Assembly: GCA_013397865.1 (NCBI GenBank)
Contig: VZTI01004622.1
Span: 143,417-207,416 of the forward strand
Direction of reading: 5' to 3'
Source of the DNA: Struthidea cinerea
Lineage: Eukaryota; Chordata; Aves; Passeriformes; Corcoracidae
Length of the DNA stretch: 64,000 nucleotides
Shown here: piece after piece, positions 1 to 13,024 of the stretch
How the letters are laid out: each line of letters begins with the position of its first letter
Numbering within the stretch: the stretch's first letter is position 1
The notes under the pieces: model-generated
Databases searched by the model: none
The model's input: only the letters and a program-made list of their open reading frames with translations
What the model was told of the DNA's origin: nothing
Position numbers and translations under genes: made by a program

Positions 1-3000
1 AAAAAAAAAAAAGGTTAATAATGAAAATCTAATGAAATGAAAGGGAAAAGGAGAAAATCCTCTGAGGAGTGCATAGACAGAGCACATGGGAAATTAGAAG
101 ATCTTTCCAAATATGATGCTGTAATGGGTAAAATAAGGTAATGCATTTCTCAGAAATTTGTCTCTTCATGAAATACCATATCAAGAGAGATTATCAGACC
201 TATTGAAATCTATGAAGAATGAATATTTGTAAACTTGATTTGTGTAAAATGAAGAAAAAGCATAAATATGCAAAAAAAAAAGAAAACAAAGAAGCACTAA
301 TTGCCACATTAGTAATTCTGCTTGGCAAAACAGTGTTCTGAAGACAAAATTTGACAATTAAAGGCAATTACAGACCTCCTAAATCACCCTCAAACCATCT
401 CCAACATGACTTTTCTGCTTCCTTCTATTATCAGCCTGACGTGCGAGAATTTTCTGCTTCCCCTGCAAACAAACAAATTTCAATCAGTGTGTTGGTGTCA
501 ATGTGGGGAAGCAGAACAACCAGATACAGTAGTAGACCATGTGTGCTGCTTCTACTACAGTTTAGTCTTAGATTAACCCTCCCTAATCTTGCAAGAACAA
601 AAGGAGATTAGTTTGGGTTTTTGTTTTATTTTTAAGTAAGCACTCCTAGCAAATATTCCTATCCAATCCTAATTTTTGCACCAGTGGACATCTTAAGTTT
701 AGGAGTTAATGTAAATTACAGATAGCACGTAAGCGAAACAGTTTTCTGGTGGAAATTCTGGTACTTGGAAAATTGGAGTAGAAGCAAGCCAAAAGCATCC
801 ATCACTGATGGAGCAAAGGGAAGAAAATGAACTGGAATATTTTTTTTTTTCTGTTGAATTCGCCACTTTCTTTATAATATCAAAGCTTTTTTTTTTGATG
901 TTTTATTCTTTGAAATTTTTTTGTCTTACACCATATAAAACAGACATCAGTGATCAATTAAGAAATTGAAATGTTTTAGTCTTAGTGAAGAAAAATACTT
1001 CTATAAACTTGCATTTAAACTCTCTGTTGAATTCTGTAACTCAGAGAAACCTTTGAAAATGCACGAGAAGTTCTTCTGATGAAAAATATTGGACTAGATC
1101 TAAAAGGGATATCTCAAAATGCATATAGAAAATTAGTTTTGGAATAGATTTTTTTAAAAACCAGAGTTCAAGTGATACACAAGTAATCAGAACATATTTT
1201 AAAGCCTAATGACAGCATGACTTATGCCTCTGGCAAGATGTATTGTCACAATTCTTGCAGTCAATTTTTCTTTTAAGTAAATTTATTTGTTTTTCCAGTA
1301 TATTAGAAAATGTAAATCAGTTTAGAAAGCAATGTTTCTTGTCATTTGTTTTGTAGTGAGCATGGAGAAAGAGCTTGCAAACTTGTGAAATACTTCACAT
1401 AAGATTCTTCTTCAGTTGTCTATCTATAGAAAAAATCTTTTTTTAAAAACCAGAATTATTGAAATACTGTATTTCTCTCATAGGCATCATTTCTTTCACA
1501 GCAAGTTTCATTAAAAAAAGTAGTTATGAATAAATATCAGGAGCAGACGTTTGTATCAATCCTGTATGACGTTTACCTGCCTTGTACAAAACAGATTTGT
1601 TTGTCAGAATGGTCTAAAGTCTCAGAACTGGTTTGGGAAGAACTATTTAGTTGTGGAGACAGAGAAAAATTTAGCTAGTAAAGTTAAGTATCTTCTTATT
1701 TTAAAAATTATGGGTAGTGTGTGACAGTATGTTACACTGAGGACTTCATATTCACTACAGTGAAAAGAAACAAATTCAGACTTACCACATTTTTCTTCCT
1801 TAATTCAAAGAACAAAATTAAATCAGAAACTTGGATTTTTTTTTTTTTTCACTAAGTCATTTAAAGCTACTTTAGCAAACACTGTGAGATTATAAGAATC
1901 CACACAGGCTAAGAATTGGGGGAAAAACATGCAGATGTATTGAAGAGTTAATTGATTTTGCCCATAAGTGAATTAAAAGTTTGAAGTTTCATTTTAAACT
2001 TGGATCATATGGCAAGCTGGATGGAAAATTCCACACACTTACTGAAATAGTGTGAATAATGTTCTGAAAGTTTAATATCACTACTGTCTCAGTTTATTAT
2101 GCCATAATAAATTTCAGTCTTCTGTGACTTTAGAATAAGAGTGGGTGAATTTTAAAACAATACTGTGTTAATCACAACCAAACACCGTGATTCTGTTATT
2201 CCTCTTCGTGCTCCTTGGTTCGTAAGTCAAACAAATGTTTTACCTCTGCGTATATTCCATTGGGACGACAGTTACTCATTCATGTCCTCTCTGCTGAAGC
2301 TAGAAATACAGCAATCTTCTGTCACTGAGTGAAGACAGTATCTCAAAGCATAGAGTGAGCAAAATTATCCTTACTGACAAGGTTAATGTACCAAAATCAA
2401 GTACATTCTTGCCTGAGTACTGTCACATACTCTTGAGCTGCTATAACCCTTTGAGACTACAGGTGGAATGAAATGGAAAACAATTTAATTAAATGTGCTG
2501 GGAATGTAATCTGGGACATTATGTATTTGTTGAAGAAATCTGGTTTGGAGGAACTGTATTACACCGGGAAATTATCCTTACTAGTAAACAGAGTCTGTGA
2601 TGGCACAGCTGAACACTGCAGGTGTAAGGACAATACATAGATATTTAATACAATGACAAATTAAAGATCCGGTACTAAATCTGAATATTTTTAAACTCAG
2701 TGTATTCCCTGGACTCTCATAGCATATGGAAGCATGTTTCATTGATGTATTATTGTAGTTCCTTGTGTTGCTGTAGCTATGTGTAGCTAAATGGAGCTAT
2801 GATTAATTTCATACATGTCTTAGTCCAGAGTTATTATCAGGTTAGTCTGATAATGTACAGTGTATCAGGAAAAGTTTGGAGTAGAAACACTCTAGATGGA
2901 CAAGTTTCCATTTAAAATTTCTTAAATCACATGAAGACTAAAAATAACAAAATGAAGAATCTGTATTGAGAAAAGATTGGGTTTTTTTCTGTTCACCACT

Positions 3001-6000
3001 AATTATGTTCACGAAATCATGATTAAAAAACACCCCAACTGTTATTTTCAACTGAATATTTGAATATGAGAACAAATAAGTATCATCCATGTTCTGCTTT
3101 TATGTATTCAGGCTTTTCTCTCTTGTTACCTCATACAGATGACTCTGGTTTTATTAGCACCACAACAGAGAGAGAAACAGATTATCTGCTACAGCCCATA
3201 CACCTTTCATTTCATGAGGTATTTCTTAGCTCACTCCATAACTTTTTCAACTGAACTGTTCCCTGATAGCTCTGAGGCTTAACTAGCAAAGGTAATTTCT
3301 TTTCTAGAAAGGGAATTATTTCCTGCCCAGACACTGCTGCCTGCTTTAGACTCAATGACTCTACAAAAATTCAGACAATAATAATACAAAAACTGTTCAC
3401 ATGAACCATCCTCTTCTCACCTGTCCCTACTCATCCTGAATTAACTCTGTAAATAGCTGTTGGTCTATTTACAATGAAGATCTTAATGGATGATGTTTGT
3501 AGAAACCCTTTTCATAGGTCTCCATTTAGGGTCCTTCACCAGTTTTAAAACAGATGGGCTTCACTTGAATCAGGTATTTGATACCAGCTTTCTCTCTTCC
3601 CAGTATTAAAAAATACTGTAGCTCAATATTTTTTAAATTACACTACTGCAATGCAGTAAAAAATAATAATAATAATAAAAAAGCACACAAACCCAAAAAT
3701 TAATCAGGAGATAATGGAAAAGAACACACTTAAGAATTAGCTTTCAGTTGTTTAAAAAAACATTCAGTTTCTAAACAGATATATGCAGGTGGTTTCAGGG
3801 GGTTTTTGCAATAAATATTTATGTAATGTTTGCTCCTGGGGTATGATATGCAAAAACAAGATGGTTTATCCTACTTCAAGAATTTTTGAGGCTAAGGTAT
3901 GAACAGGAATTCAAACTCAGTACTGTGATATGCAAAATGAGTGACTTAAACAGTAGAAAATAACAAAAAGACATAATTATAGTCTCTAGTCTTTAATTTT
4001 GAAGATGACATTAATTTCACTTGTGTATCATGGAATAATAAAAAAAAAAAACCCACCCTGCCACTTTCATCCTTCTTAGTTTTCCCTGACCATATGTAAT
4101 ATTTCCTTGACCATTTTCAAATTTTCTTTCATGCTATAAATAGAAGATTGAAAAAAAGTATTTATTGGCCTAATCACTGTAAAGGGAGAAACAAAATAAA
4201 AGCCCACTAATTATGCAGCGTGTGAGATTCACTTTGAAGGAGAATGGACTCATATAGAGAAAACTTACAAAAAAGTAGGTATATCTCCATCATAATAATA
4301 TTTGCTTTTCACTGTTCAATTAAATGGCTTTCACAGATATTTGACCAGGCAATCATAGTTAATTTCCTACAAGATCCTGTACTCAAAATGAAAGTGTCTT
4401 ATTTTGTTGGACAATTTTGGAGGTAGAAGATTCAAATACATTCTTTAGATATTTATTCTAAATAATCTTGTTTAGAAAGAAAACATAATATAATTTTACA
4501 TTAGATCTTTTTACCCATTTGGACTGGATGCCAATTATCTAAAGCATCAGGTTCTTCCTTCTAATCTGTAATGTAAGCCTAATTGTGGATAGGTTTTTTA
4601 ATTTTTTTTTTTTTAAACTTCCACATTGGCAGTTAAAAACACAATCTAGAAATTGTCCAAGATATGTCTGAGACTTGGAAGTTTTTAGATCTCAAGCCCT
4701 AATTAAGGATCCTTTTTGAAGAAAATTAGGTCACTATGTGCCTAGGTCTTTAAATATAAAGAAAAATATTTTCTTCATTCTAGAGTTCATAAGTGAAAAT
4801 CAAATGTTCCAGAGTAGCCTCTTCTCTGGGGAAGGGATAAGACATGGAGTAGTTCCAGATTAATCTGATTAGACTCTTGACTGCATTACAATGAAAAGCT
4901 GCAGAAAAAAAGTGGAAACATTTTGTTGCTTTCTCCCAGAAAATATCTCTTAAGCGAGCTGAAATTAAAGGAGGAAAATGTATCTTGGAAGATAATTCAC
5001 ATGCTTGATACTGAGTACAGTGTGGGCTTTAGTGGATACTAGTTTAAAAATGAATCAAAGTTTGTTGTTTTAGATCAGATTTATACCTAAATACTATACA
5101 ATCTATCCCTGAATATAGTTACTTTTTTCCTCTTACAGAACATTGTAGATTAACATATATTCTATTTTCTGATTTTTATTACCCACCATACTGAGATATA
5201 TAGTGTAAAGCAATCAATTTTCAATTTTGTCAGTTAGTTGACTTTTATTACATTAAAATTTCTATGCACTTGTTCTCTCGAGCCACATTCTCATTGTCCA
5301 TTCTCTATCACTCTTTCTTTTATTTAAAATAATTCAAAACTCTCTGGTTTGTCCTTTGACACAGAATGTTATACTGAAAATGAAATGAAAATTAAATGAA
5401 ATGAAAATACTTGAGTGAAATTGAAGTATACAATGGTCACACTGTAAAGATGCCTTGCAAAGACAGTGAGAGTTGGTGTTAAAGCAATAAAAAATTAGTA
5501 GAAGCCAGAAAAAAAGTTTGACCTGTATCAGCAAAAGGAAAGAGACATAAGGAACATGTAAACTGATACTTAATATTATATCAAAACCAGAATTTTTTTC
5601 ACGTAGTGGATAAGCACCACCTGCCTCAGGTATTCATTCTTCATAATATTCTGGGTTCATTTCTATTTTTTCCCTTATATATCAATCCAGGAAAGGATAT
5701 GAGTCTAGCCAATTTTGTAGCCAGCAATACAAAAATCATTGCAAGAAAAGGAAAATAGGAAAAATAAAGACTCATTGTAATTCTTTTTTGGTCTCACCTT
5801 GAAAAGGGCTGAGATAGAGTTCTGATCTTTATTTCCTGTTAAATTTACACATTTTGCACTAGACAATTGCTGTGTTGAAGATGACATAAATAAATAACTG
5901 CACAGCTAGAGGAGTACTCCACTGTAAAGAACAGATAGAGTTGGGTTCCAGGACTACCCTTCTCCATGTTAATTATCACCTTGTTGTAAGACTATCTGTA

Positions 6001-8238
6001 TGTCTCTGGATATAGCAGGAGTCTAATTTTTAGGCACTCTTAATTCCTCAGTCAGTTACTCAAATCAATCTAAATCTACCTCAGTATTTTTTTTTTTTTA
6101 GACAGACCAATCAGTGCAGATTGCACTTCTACCACATGAATGTGAACATTCTTATCATGCTTATGTTATAAAAATTGCTAGTATAAAATTACTTTCCATT
6201 ATGTTTAGATTTGGTTTATGTTGTTGGCTCTGATCACTAATCTAATTAGCAGTGTGCTGTTGAACCACTAGTTTCATTATTCCTTTAAACCATTTGGCTA
6301 CTATTAGGAAATATTTCCACTGAAAGCAGCAGCTACCAGAAGACAAAAAGAAGTTTACCTGAAAAAAATGTGAGTCCTGTTGGGGAAGGTGGAATCCCCA
6401 GTCATTCCAGATGCTCTGAGCTAAACCTTTTTTCTAAATGTGGAGCCAGGAGGCAAGAGCTGTGCAGTACCAATCAGTGTTTTCAGGCAAAGATGCCAAC
6501 CTTTTACTGGCAATGTCCTCATGTAGATTGTAAGATTTACAAACAGTTACAAAAACACTTATAAAACCATTACCAAACTAACGATGTTGACTATACCCTT
6601 CAGAGATACAGAAATGAGACACAGCAAAGAGGAATCTGAAAGGAGGGGCTCTGTATAGTTATTTAAGCAGACTCATTACAAAATATTTTTTAAAGAAAAA
6701 GAACGAAACCCACCAAAATCAAAACCCCCACACACAAAACTCCGAAACTTTAGAATAAGCAAAAAAGCCCATGCCAGTTATATAGGGCATAGCTTAAGTG
6801 AAGAAGAAGAATCTGTTAATCTAAATTTGGATTTGTCCATGCAGACTGGGCCTACATCCAGTAGGAAGTCAGGAGACAATTCTATGTGAAAAATCAGTGA
6901 AAAATTTTAACTCAGAATACAAACCAATTTGAAAACAAGGATTTATTCCTGACCTCAGATATCTTATTTTAATATTATTGACAGCATTTGAAGAAATGTT
7001 TGCTATTGAAATTAGAAGATGTCCATCTGCAAATATTTTCAGATCGCAGATGACAGGTGTTTCTCAAGTGGAAATTTGTAGGCAATAGTAACTTCAAAAA
7101 AAGCCTTTAGAAATAGAGATCCTGAAGAGACAGAGGATTTAGGAAACCAGAAATATTGATGCTTTAAAATCACATGGAATTTCTTAGTTCTACAAACTCT
7201 TCACCCATCAATACACTGAAATATTTGCTACAGATGGGAATTGTCCTACTGGACTTGATATTTTTTATAATGCTGTCGTTTGAATGACAAACTCATGTTG
7301 AAATGGAAAGATTATATTAAGGGAACTAAAAGCATGTCAATGATGCCTAAGCAAAAAAAAAACCCCAGACCTGTACTGAACGTAGATCTTTGCCTGCTGA
7401 ATTGAGTTTTGATGTGGTGATCAAAATACTAGTGTTACTTATTCTTGCAACTAGACTTGATTCAAAACCTCCTAATAGAGTGGCATGCAGCAGAAAATGA
7501 CTCTTAGATGTGGAGGTGTACCTCTGCTTTTTACTGAGGGACAGAGATATGGTTAAGCTGGCTAAAGCCAAAATCATCAAGCACAATCCTTCCAAACCTA
7601 CAAAACCTGTGTAAGGTTACTTAGCCAAATGCTATCAAGTTGGAGCAGGGATGGTTAAAGAACCTGGTGCACTCCACCTGGAATACAGCTGTTGAAAAAT
7701 TGGGCAATGGACATGGTTGTCTGTGAAACTGTTTTCTTCAAACACTTCATGGGCCAAAAAGGCAACAGCTGTGAATGTAAAAGACAATAAAAGGAATACA
7801 AGGTGTTTTTGACAAAGTATTGTTATGAGACAGAGAAGAAGAAAATGTTTCCTAGCAAATTTTTCATGTATAATGATCATCTATCACATCATGATCAAGC
7901 ACATGATTTTTTTTTTTCCCAAGGCAAAGGTAATGCATATAAACCAGAATATTTTCTAGAATCCTCTGAAAATCATGTATCAGTGAAAGAAAGGCCGAAT
8001 TGTATGCTGAAATTATGCTAAAATTTAGCACCTTCCATTAAGTTAGCAACTGCAATTATAACAAGGCTAAAAAGAGACAAAAAACTGAACACAGACCAAA
8101 ATTGGCCTACCTGATTCCTTTCTGTAAAATTCAATAGAGACAGATTGGCACATGGTGATGGATTTCCTCACTGCTGGTCTGACTGCAGCCCTGGACAGAA
8201 GGCTATCAAAGTGACCAAAAACAGGACAAAAGGTGGTA
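1..8238. other. AT-rich intergenic DNA, no gene seen
   Basis: No gene, tRNA or recognisable mobile element is visible here. The stretch is AT-rich, with many short homopolymer runs (A12 at the very start; T runs near 840, 1838, 4600 and 6090) and a short AAT run near 3665-3680. The longest open frames are about 60-86 codons, scattered on both strands, with no codon bias or domain signature, as expected by chance. Very diverged old repeats could be present unrecognised. Confidence 0.6.
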
Positions 8239-8244
8239 CATTAA

Positions 8245-8596
8245 TGTGGATGCTGAAGGCTTGGCTACGGAGATTTTCCAGCTTTCTGCCAGCATATGTG
8301 TGAAAGTCTTGCTTTCACATGGATGCTGGCTGAAAACAGTTAGAGGTTTTTGTAAACCAATCCCTTTATCTTCAGGTGCAGATTGTTATGCAGTATTGTT
8401 ATGATACTGACTGAAGAAATATTTTGAAGTAGGTGTTGTAGGGTTCAGCCAATCCCTCTGAGAGGTGGATGAACAAAGAACCAATAACTTTATACCACTA
8501 AGATATATAAATGATTTTGTAAATTAATAAATGGTTCCATTCCTTCCTGGATCGTGTCTGTGTCGCTTTCTCTCTGTCCTCTGCACAACAGCGACA
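8245..8596 (+). mobile_element. Solo LTR of an endogenous retrovirus, 352 bp, with 6-bp TSD
   Basis: The element starts TGTGGATGCTG and ends ACAACAGCGACA, giving the canonical TG...CA ends. It is flanked by a perfect 6-bp direct repeat CATTAA (8239-8244 and 8597-8602), which marks a retroviral integration. A TATA-like TATATAAA lies at 8504-8511 and an AATAAA at 8526-8531, both fitting plus-strand orientation. A stem-loop occupies 8288-8330 (19-base arms, 16 paired, 5-base loop). The copy at 25336-25697 is the same family in opposite orientation: shared blocks include the ends, GATTTTCCAGCTTT (ATTTTTCC-like there), GGTTTTTGTAAAC and TGAAGAAATATTTT. No internal retroviral sequence is attached, so it is a solo LTR left by LTR-LTR recombination. 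A 6-bp TSD favours an ERVK (class II)-like integrase; that assignment is inference. Confidence 0.88.
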
Positions 8597-8602
8597 CATT
8601 AA

Positions 8603-9349
8603 AACAATCTTTCCCTTAAAATGTGATGGATCTCTCATAAATGTACTAATATTATTTTTCACATCTTCATGGCACACTTATGATTCCAGCATCTTCCTCC
8701 AGCAATCTGTGTATACATGAAAAAGAATAATTAAAAATGTAACAACTTCAGTGTTATTATTTATTTTAAAATAATATTCCAGAAGTATCAATGAATTATA
8801 GTATTTTTCTATATTGACTATAAAATTATATTTATCTATTTACATTCACAAGGCAAAATCTTCCATTATAAACAGCACAAAGGGCTATATAAAAGTGTTT
8901 AAATCAATATTCTTTAGAAGGAAGAAAAAATGCACACACTTAACATGCTCAAGTAAAACAAGAAGCAGTGTTCTCGGAAATTGTTTAACCTGCTTAGTAC
9001 TAGATGGCTTCCATTTCATCTCTCTGACTTACATGTTTAAACCTTTCACTGATTTTACTGTACAGGACTGGTGTGCTCCTGCAGAGTTAGCTTATCACTG
9101 CAAGCCACACTCTGTTGTGAGGCTTGCCTCAAAGAAAATGCAAAATGCATTCTGAACCTTTGATATTTCAATGCAAACGCCAAAATATATTTTATAGAAT
9201 GGAAAACAATCTGCACCACTCTATAAGTGGCATTTATCTCAGCTGATAACCTACATGGGCTAACTTGTAAACCTGAAAATAGAGAAAAAAAAAAAAGAGC
9301 AGATGCTAAAATGAAGAAAATAATGTAACTTACAGAATACAAAACATAT
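8603..9349. other. AT-rich spacer between two LTRs
   Basis: I see no gene here. An open frame of 113 codons (8814-9155) has no recognisable domain and I treat it as chance. A small imperfect hairpin sits near 9101-9128 (GCAAGCC ... GGCTTGC). Nothing else stands out. Confidence 0.5.
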
Positions 9350-9600
9350 TGTCCCGCTTTGAGACAAATTAAGGGAAATGCTCTGGAAGGAATGTCTCCT
9401 CCAAAAAAGGAAGGCTTTAGCTGTCCTCCCCCGCCAGTTTCAGAAAGAATTTTCCTCAGAGGAAAGTAAAAAAGAAAATATTTATTTAACAAGCGGGGTG
9501 CATGCAGGCATGGGAAAAAAAAATAATGCTAAATAATAAAACTTCTCTCTGTGGAGAGAACCTGGGTAGATTTCAGAGTCCTTTCTGTGGGTTTCTTTTT
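9350..9600 (-). mobile_element. Truncated solo LTR, same family as 51847-52458
   Basis: The segment starts TGTCCCGCTTTGAGACAAATT and matches the left part of the complete LTR at 51847-52458. Shared blocks in order are the TGTCC terminus, a CCTCCCCC run, AATTTTCCTC-type sequence, GAGGAAAGT, TATTTATTTAACAA, AATAATGCTAAATAAT and a CTCTCTGTGGAGAGAA block. On the minus strand the TTTATT at 9481-9486 reads AATAAA, so the retained part is R-U5. Similarity stops after about 9595-9600 next to a T-rich run, so the U3 half is missing and no TSD can be found. The family is ERVL-like by comparison with the 5-bp TSD of the full copy. Confidence 0.75.
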
Positions 9601-9604
9601 TTTC

Positions 9605-12385
9605 AAATCTACGACAACATTTAAGGGAACTTCCATTGCTTTGGGGAAATAATGTTTCACTTTTGAATGACTAGAAAATTCTAGTGTGCTCCCAGAATCA
9701 TTCTTATGAGCAGTTACTTGTGTAAAGTTAAAATATTTATTATTTTCTAATGTATTTCTGTGCATTTCATACTGTACAAGATGAAAGACAAACGCAGACT
9801 GAACTGTTCATGCTGCAAATCTGTTGAACAACTCAGACTGAATTAAAATTTGCAAATTGATTATTAACTTGCATATCACATAATCCAGGCTACACCTTTC
9901 TTTCACCAGGAATCACTCAAAGGTGAATCTCTCATTTCCTTGGGCTACATTTCATAGCTGAGTATGTCCAAAATGTTAGTGAATGATAGTTGTTCCCTAC
10001 TTGAGTAACTCCATAACATTCAAAATCTTAAAGAAACTGACAGATAAATGATTTATTATACTTAAGATTTTGATAAATGATTCAGCTCACACAAAGACAA
10101 ATTGCTAAAAAAATTGCAGTATTGAATCTAGACTATACTGAAGACATTAAGAAAACAAACCTGTACATTCCAGATGTTCTAGATATGGGAGACTTTCAGC
10201 TCTTATGGACAGCTCATCTTTTTCCCCACACTTAATATTAATTTTCTCAGCCTTCCTTGTTTGAAATACAATTTTATATATTCACATAAATTTAAAAACT
10301 CAAAGATCTCGAAAAACCAGAAAAGCAAACTCAGTTTTCAAAATATTGGGGGTGGGTGAGGTGAGTGTGAAGCTGCTGATAGTGTGGAAACATCTTACAT
10401 TTCTTTGGATTATCAGCATTCTATGTGGACCTTATAGACAACTCACTGAAGCACTGGACGTGTAAAGACAATTTTGAATATATTTAAAACTTTGTCCTTC
10501 AGCGTTTTTTTTTCAAAGCATCATGGTAATGATACTGGTTTCCACAGCAACCAATAACATTTCCCACCTCCTCCTTTTCCTCTACCCTCCTGCCTGGCAG
10601 CGCTCCCTGTAGGACTGACATCTTTTTGTGTAAAAATAAGCAACCGTAATTTTGTGTAATACCATCCAAACAATAATGCTGTGGTACTTGGATGAAATAT
10701 GTATTTTTACTGCCAAATGATGGGCTTAACTCCAGGTTTTATGCTCCTTGTTTTTTCCTGTTTTTTTTTGGGTTGGTGTGGTTTTTTTTTTTACAGATGA
10801 TTTGGGGAAGTGCATGTAAACCAATCAAAAACCAAGCAAGGCACTGGGAAATGAAATTTCTTCTTGTCACAAATGAGCCTGAAAAATCTTTAAAGACTAA
10901 TGGTCAAGCTCGCAAAATAAACCGAAGAGTTTTTATGAATGATAGATATGTTTCATTCCTGAATCAATCACAAACTCATCCTGATTTCTCTAACTACCCT
11001 TGTTACAGATCAGTATTCCCAAAATAGCTTTAATCAGTTATTTTCAGCCTAAGGGTTGTCAGCAAATTACTTGTTATGACTGTTTCTCATTCATTATTCA
11101 TCCAGTGTAACTGGTCATATGAATAACACGATACCACTGCTGTCAAAACTGATGTCCAGAAGTTATTCAACAAGATGATAATGAATAACAAGCTTTTTAT
11201 ATAAATTTTAACATCCATAAATATTTTTTAATAAAATAAATAAAACATATGCATTTTGTGAAGTTATTTAATATATTAGGACACACCTCATATATTTCAA
11301 TAATTTTAATGTGAACAATTTTGTGTAGTGAAAAAGATGTTTCATAAGTTAATAGACTAAAATGAATATAAATAAAAATGGAAATTGACTCTTTATGAGT
11401 AGCTACTTGCCTTTTGCTATAAAAAAATCTGCTAAATACATCCTTGCAACTCTATATTCATCAATATATTTTGCCCAGGTAAAACCTGTGTGTTAATAAA
11501 ATGAAGCTAATGAACATTTACATTCTTACATTAAAAACCCACCACAAATCAATCCTTCCAAGGAAAGACGTCTAAAATTTAATGTAACATACTGTGAATT
11601 GCTTAATAAGCCTGTTTGCATTGGTACCTGTTCAATAGCATTCATAACAAACAATATTTAATTCTACTGTTAATATAAAGCATTCAGCAGTAATTAATCA
11701 TTCAGCAATTCTTGAAACTGAAAAAAAAGGTTTTAGTCAACACAAACTTCCAAAAATATCCAACCCCAAGCCCCAAACATGTACAGCCATTGTTTTTATT
11801 TTTCTTCTTCCAAAACTCTGGGCAAAATGTGGTCTTATACTGAGACCTTTTTTGCAACTATAAACACAGAAATATAAGTAAGATGGATGGGAAGGAGTTC
11901 TTACACAAATACTTATTCCCAGAAGAAGATTTAAGAAAAAATATAGTTATTATCTGGCTACTAATTAAATGAGTTCCAAGAGTAATCAACACTGATTGAA
12001 AAGCAAACTTCTGCATTGCTTTATGTATTTCTGTTACCTCTGACATCCTCATTATTCCTCTAAATTGTTTGTCTTACAAAAACTCCTAGTACCCTGAAAT
12101 CAGGTAGACCTTATATTTATACTCAAAAAAATTGAATTCATCTTTACTTCTCTGTGAGTCTGCTATTTTCACATATTTTAAAAAGTTTCTGCATTAACAC
12201 ATTTTCAGATTTCCCCATTTTATGTTGCAAAACCAAAAATGTCCTTTATGCTTTTACTGTTTTATTTGTAAGAGTAAATTTTGACTGGTGCAAGTGAAGG
12301 TATTTTTGTCAGACGTAGAATCATTTGACTAATGGGTTCCTAGCTTATTGCATGTGCAGTGTCATACTCAGTTAAAGGTGATATG
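9605..12385. other. AT-rich intergenic DNA, no confirmed gene
   Basis: The stretch has no recognised repeat or RNA gene. The only points of note are a splice-acceptor-like T tract ending in CAG just before 10797, followed by an open frame to 11027 (treated in the findings), and AT-rich low-complexity sequence around 11190-11300. ORFs here reach 111 codons (10692-11027). That ORF begins with a T-run-encoded FFLFFF stretch and is probably not a protein as it stands. Confidence 0.5.
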
Positions 12386-12393
12386 ATTGAGTG

Positions 12394-13020
12394 TATATAA
12401 CAGTAATTTGGTTTTCCTCTTCTGATTGCTCCACGTGGCTGCTGCCGTGGCCCAGCCCAGTGGGCTGTGGTCCACTCCCACCAATCACGCCCTGGCCATC
12501 CAATGGTTGGATGAGTCTGAGTCGGAGGGCGCATCCTTGGGCGAAGACGCAGCATAAACACCTCCCCTGGTTCTAGAAAGATCTTGGTTACTTGGTTGTT
12601 CATTGGTTGTTAACAGTTGAACCCTCCCTCGATGTTCCCTGGTTGGTTCCCTCACCATTGTACCCTCCCCTTACGCCTTTTTTCATTGGCCCATGAAGGT
12701 CGCTCAGCCCCATTTTCCCCGCCTTAAAACCTTGTGTAACTGCCCTGGACCCTCGGAGATCCTCCCTTTCCCTGGTTTAGCTATAAACGCTGCTGAACGT
12801 CAGGAAGATCTCTGCCTCTCTTTTGCCCTTAGCCTCCGAGGCCTGGCAGCCTTATCATCGGCACCCCCTAGGCAGGCTTCCCGCGTCTGGGAGCGGCTTG
12901 GCCCGACACCGGCCGCCAGGAAGGACACCGGACGTGGCCCTTCAGGAGGGCTGCCTTAGCTTCCTAGGCTGTCACTGAGCCATCCAGAGAGGAGCTAGGC
13001 GGACACATGGCAACAACAGA
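12394..13020 (+). mobile_element. GC-rich ERV LTR, plus orientation, boundaries approximate
   Basis: A sharply GC-richer block stands out from AT-rich flanks. Going 5' to 3' it has CACGTG (12432-12437), a heat-shock-element-like TTCTAGAAAGATC (12571-12583), ATTGG at 12602, GTTGG at 12642, ATTGG at 12685, a TATA-like CTTAAAA (12723-12729), GGACCCT (12747-12753) and a polyadenylation-type TATAAAC (12782-12788), then a GC-rich U5. The same ordered set recurs at 34347-35386 and, inverted, at 61481-62156. No gag/pol/env sequence adjoins, so it is probably a solo LTR. I could not find a convincing TSD, so both ends are uncertain by tens of bases. Open frames across it, for example 12693-12959, are incidental. 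Confidence 0.72.
12571..12583 (+). promoter_or_regulatory. Heat-shock-element-like motif in LTR U3
   Basis: TTC-TA-GAA-AG-ATC: two perfect nTTCnnGAA units and a third unit with one mismatch to TTC. It lies 140 bp before the TATA-like box at 12723, as in two related LTRs of this window. Function is inferred from the motif only. Confidence 0.45.
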
Positions 13021-13024
13021 GACC

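Noticed and set aside
12340..12959. ORFs across the GC-rich 12.4-kb block, and the idea of a CpG-island promoter of a host gene
   Set aside because: The block has the promoter and polyadenylation order of an LTR with relatives at 34.3 and 61.5 kb, so a retroviral origin explains it better. No gene follows.
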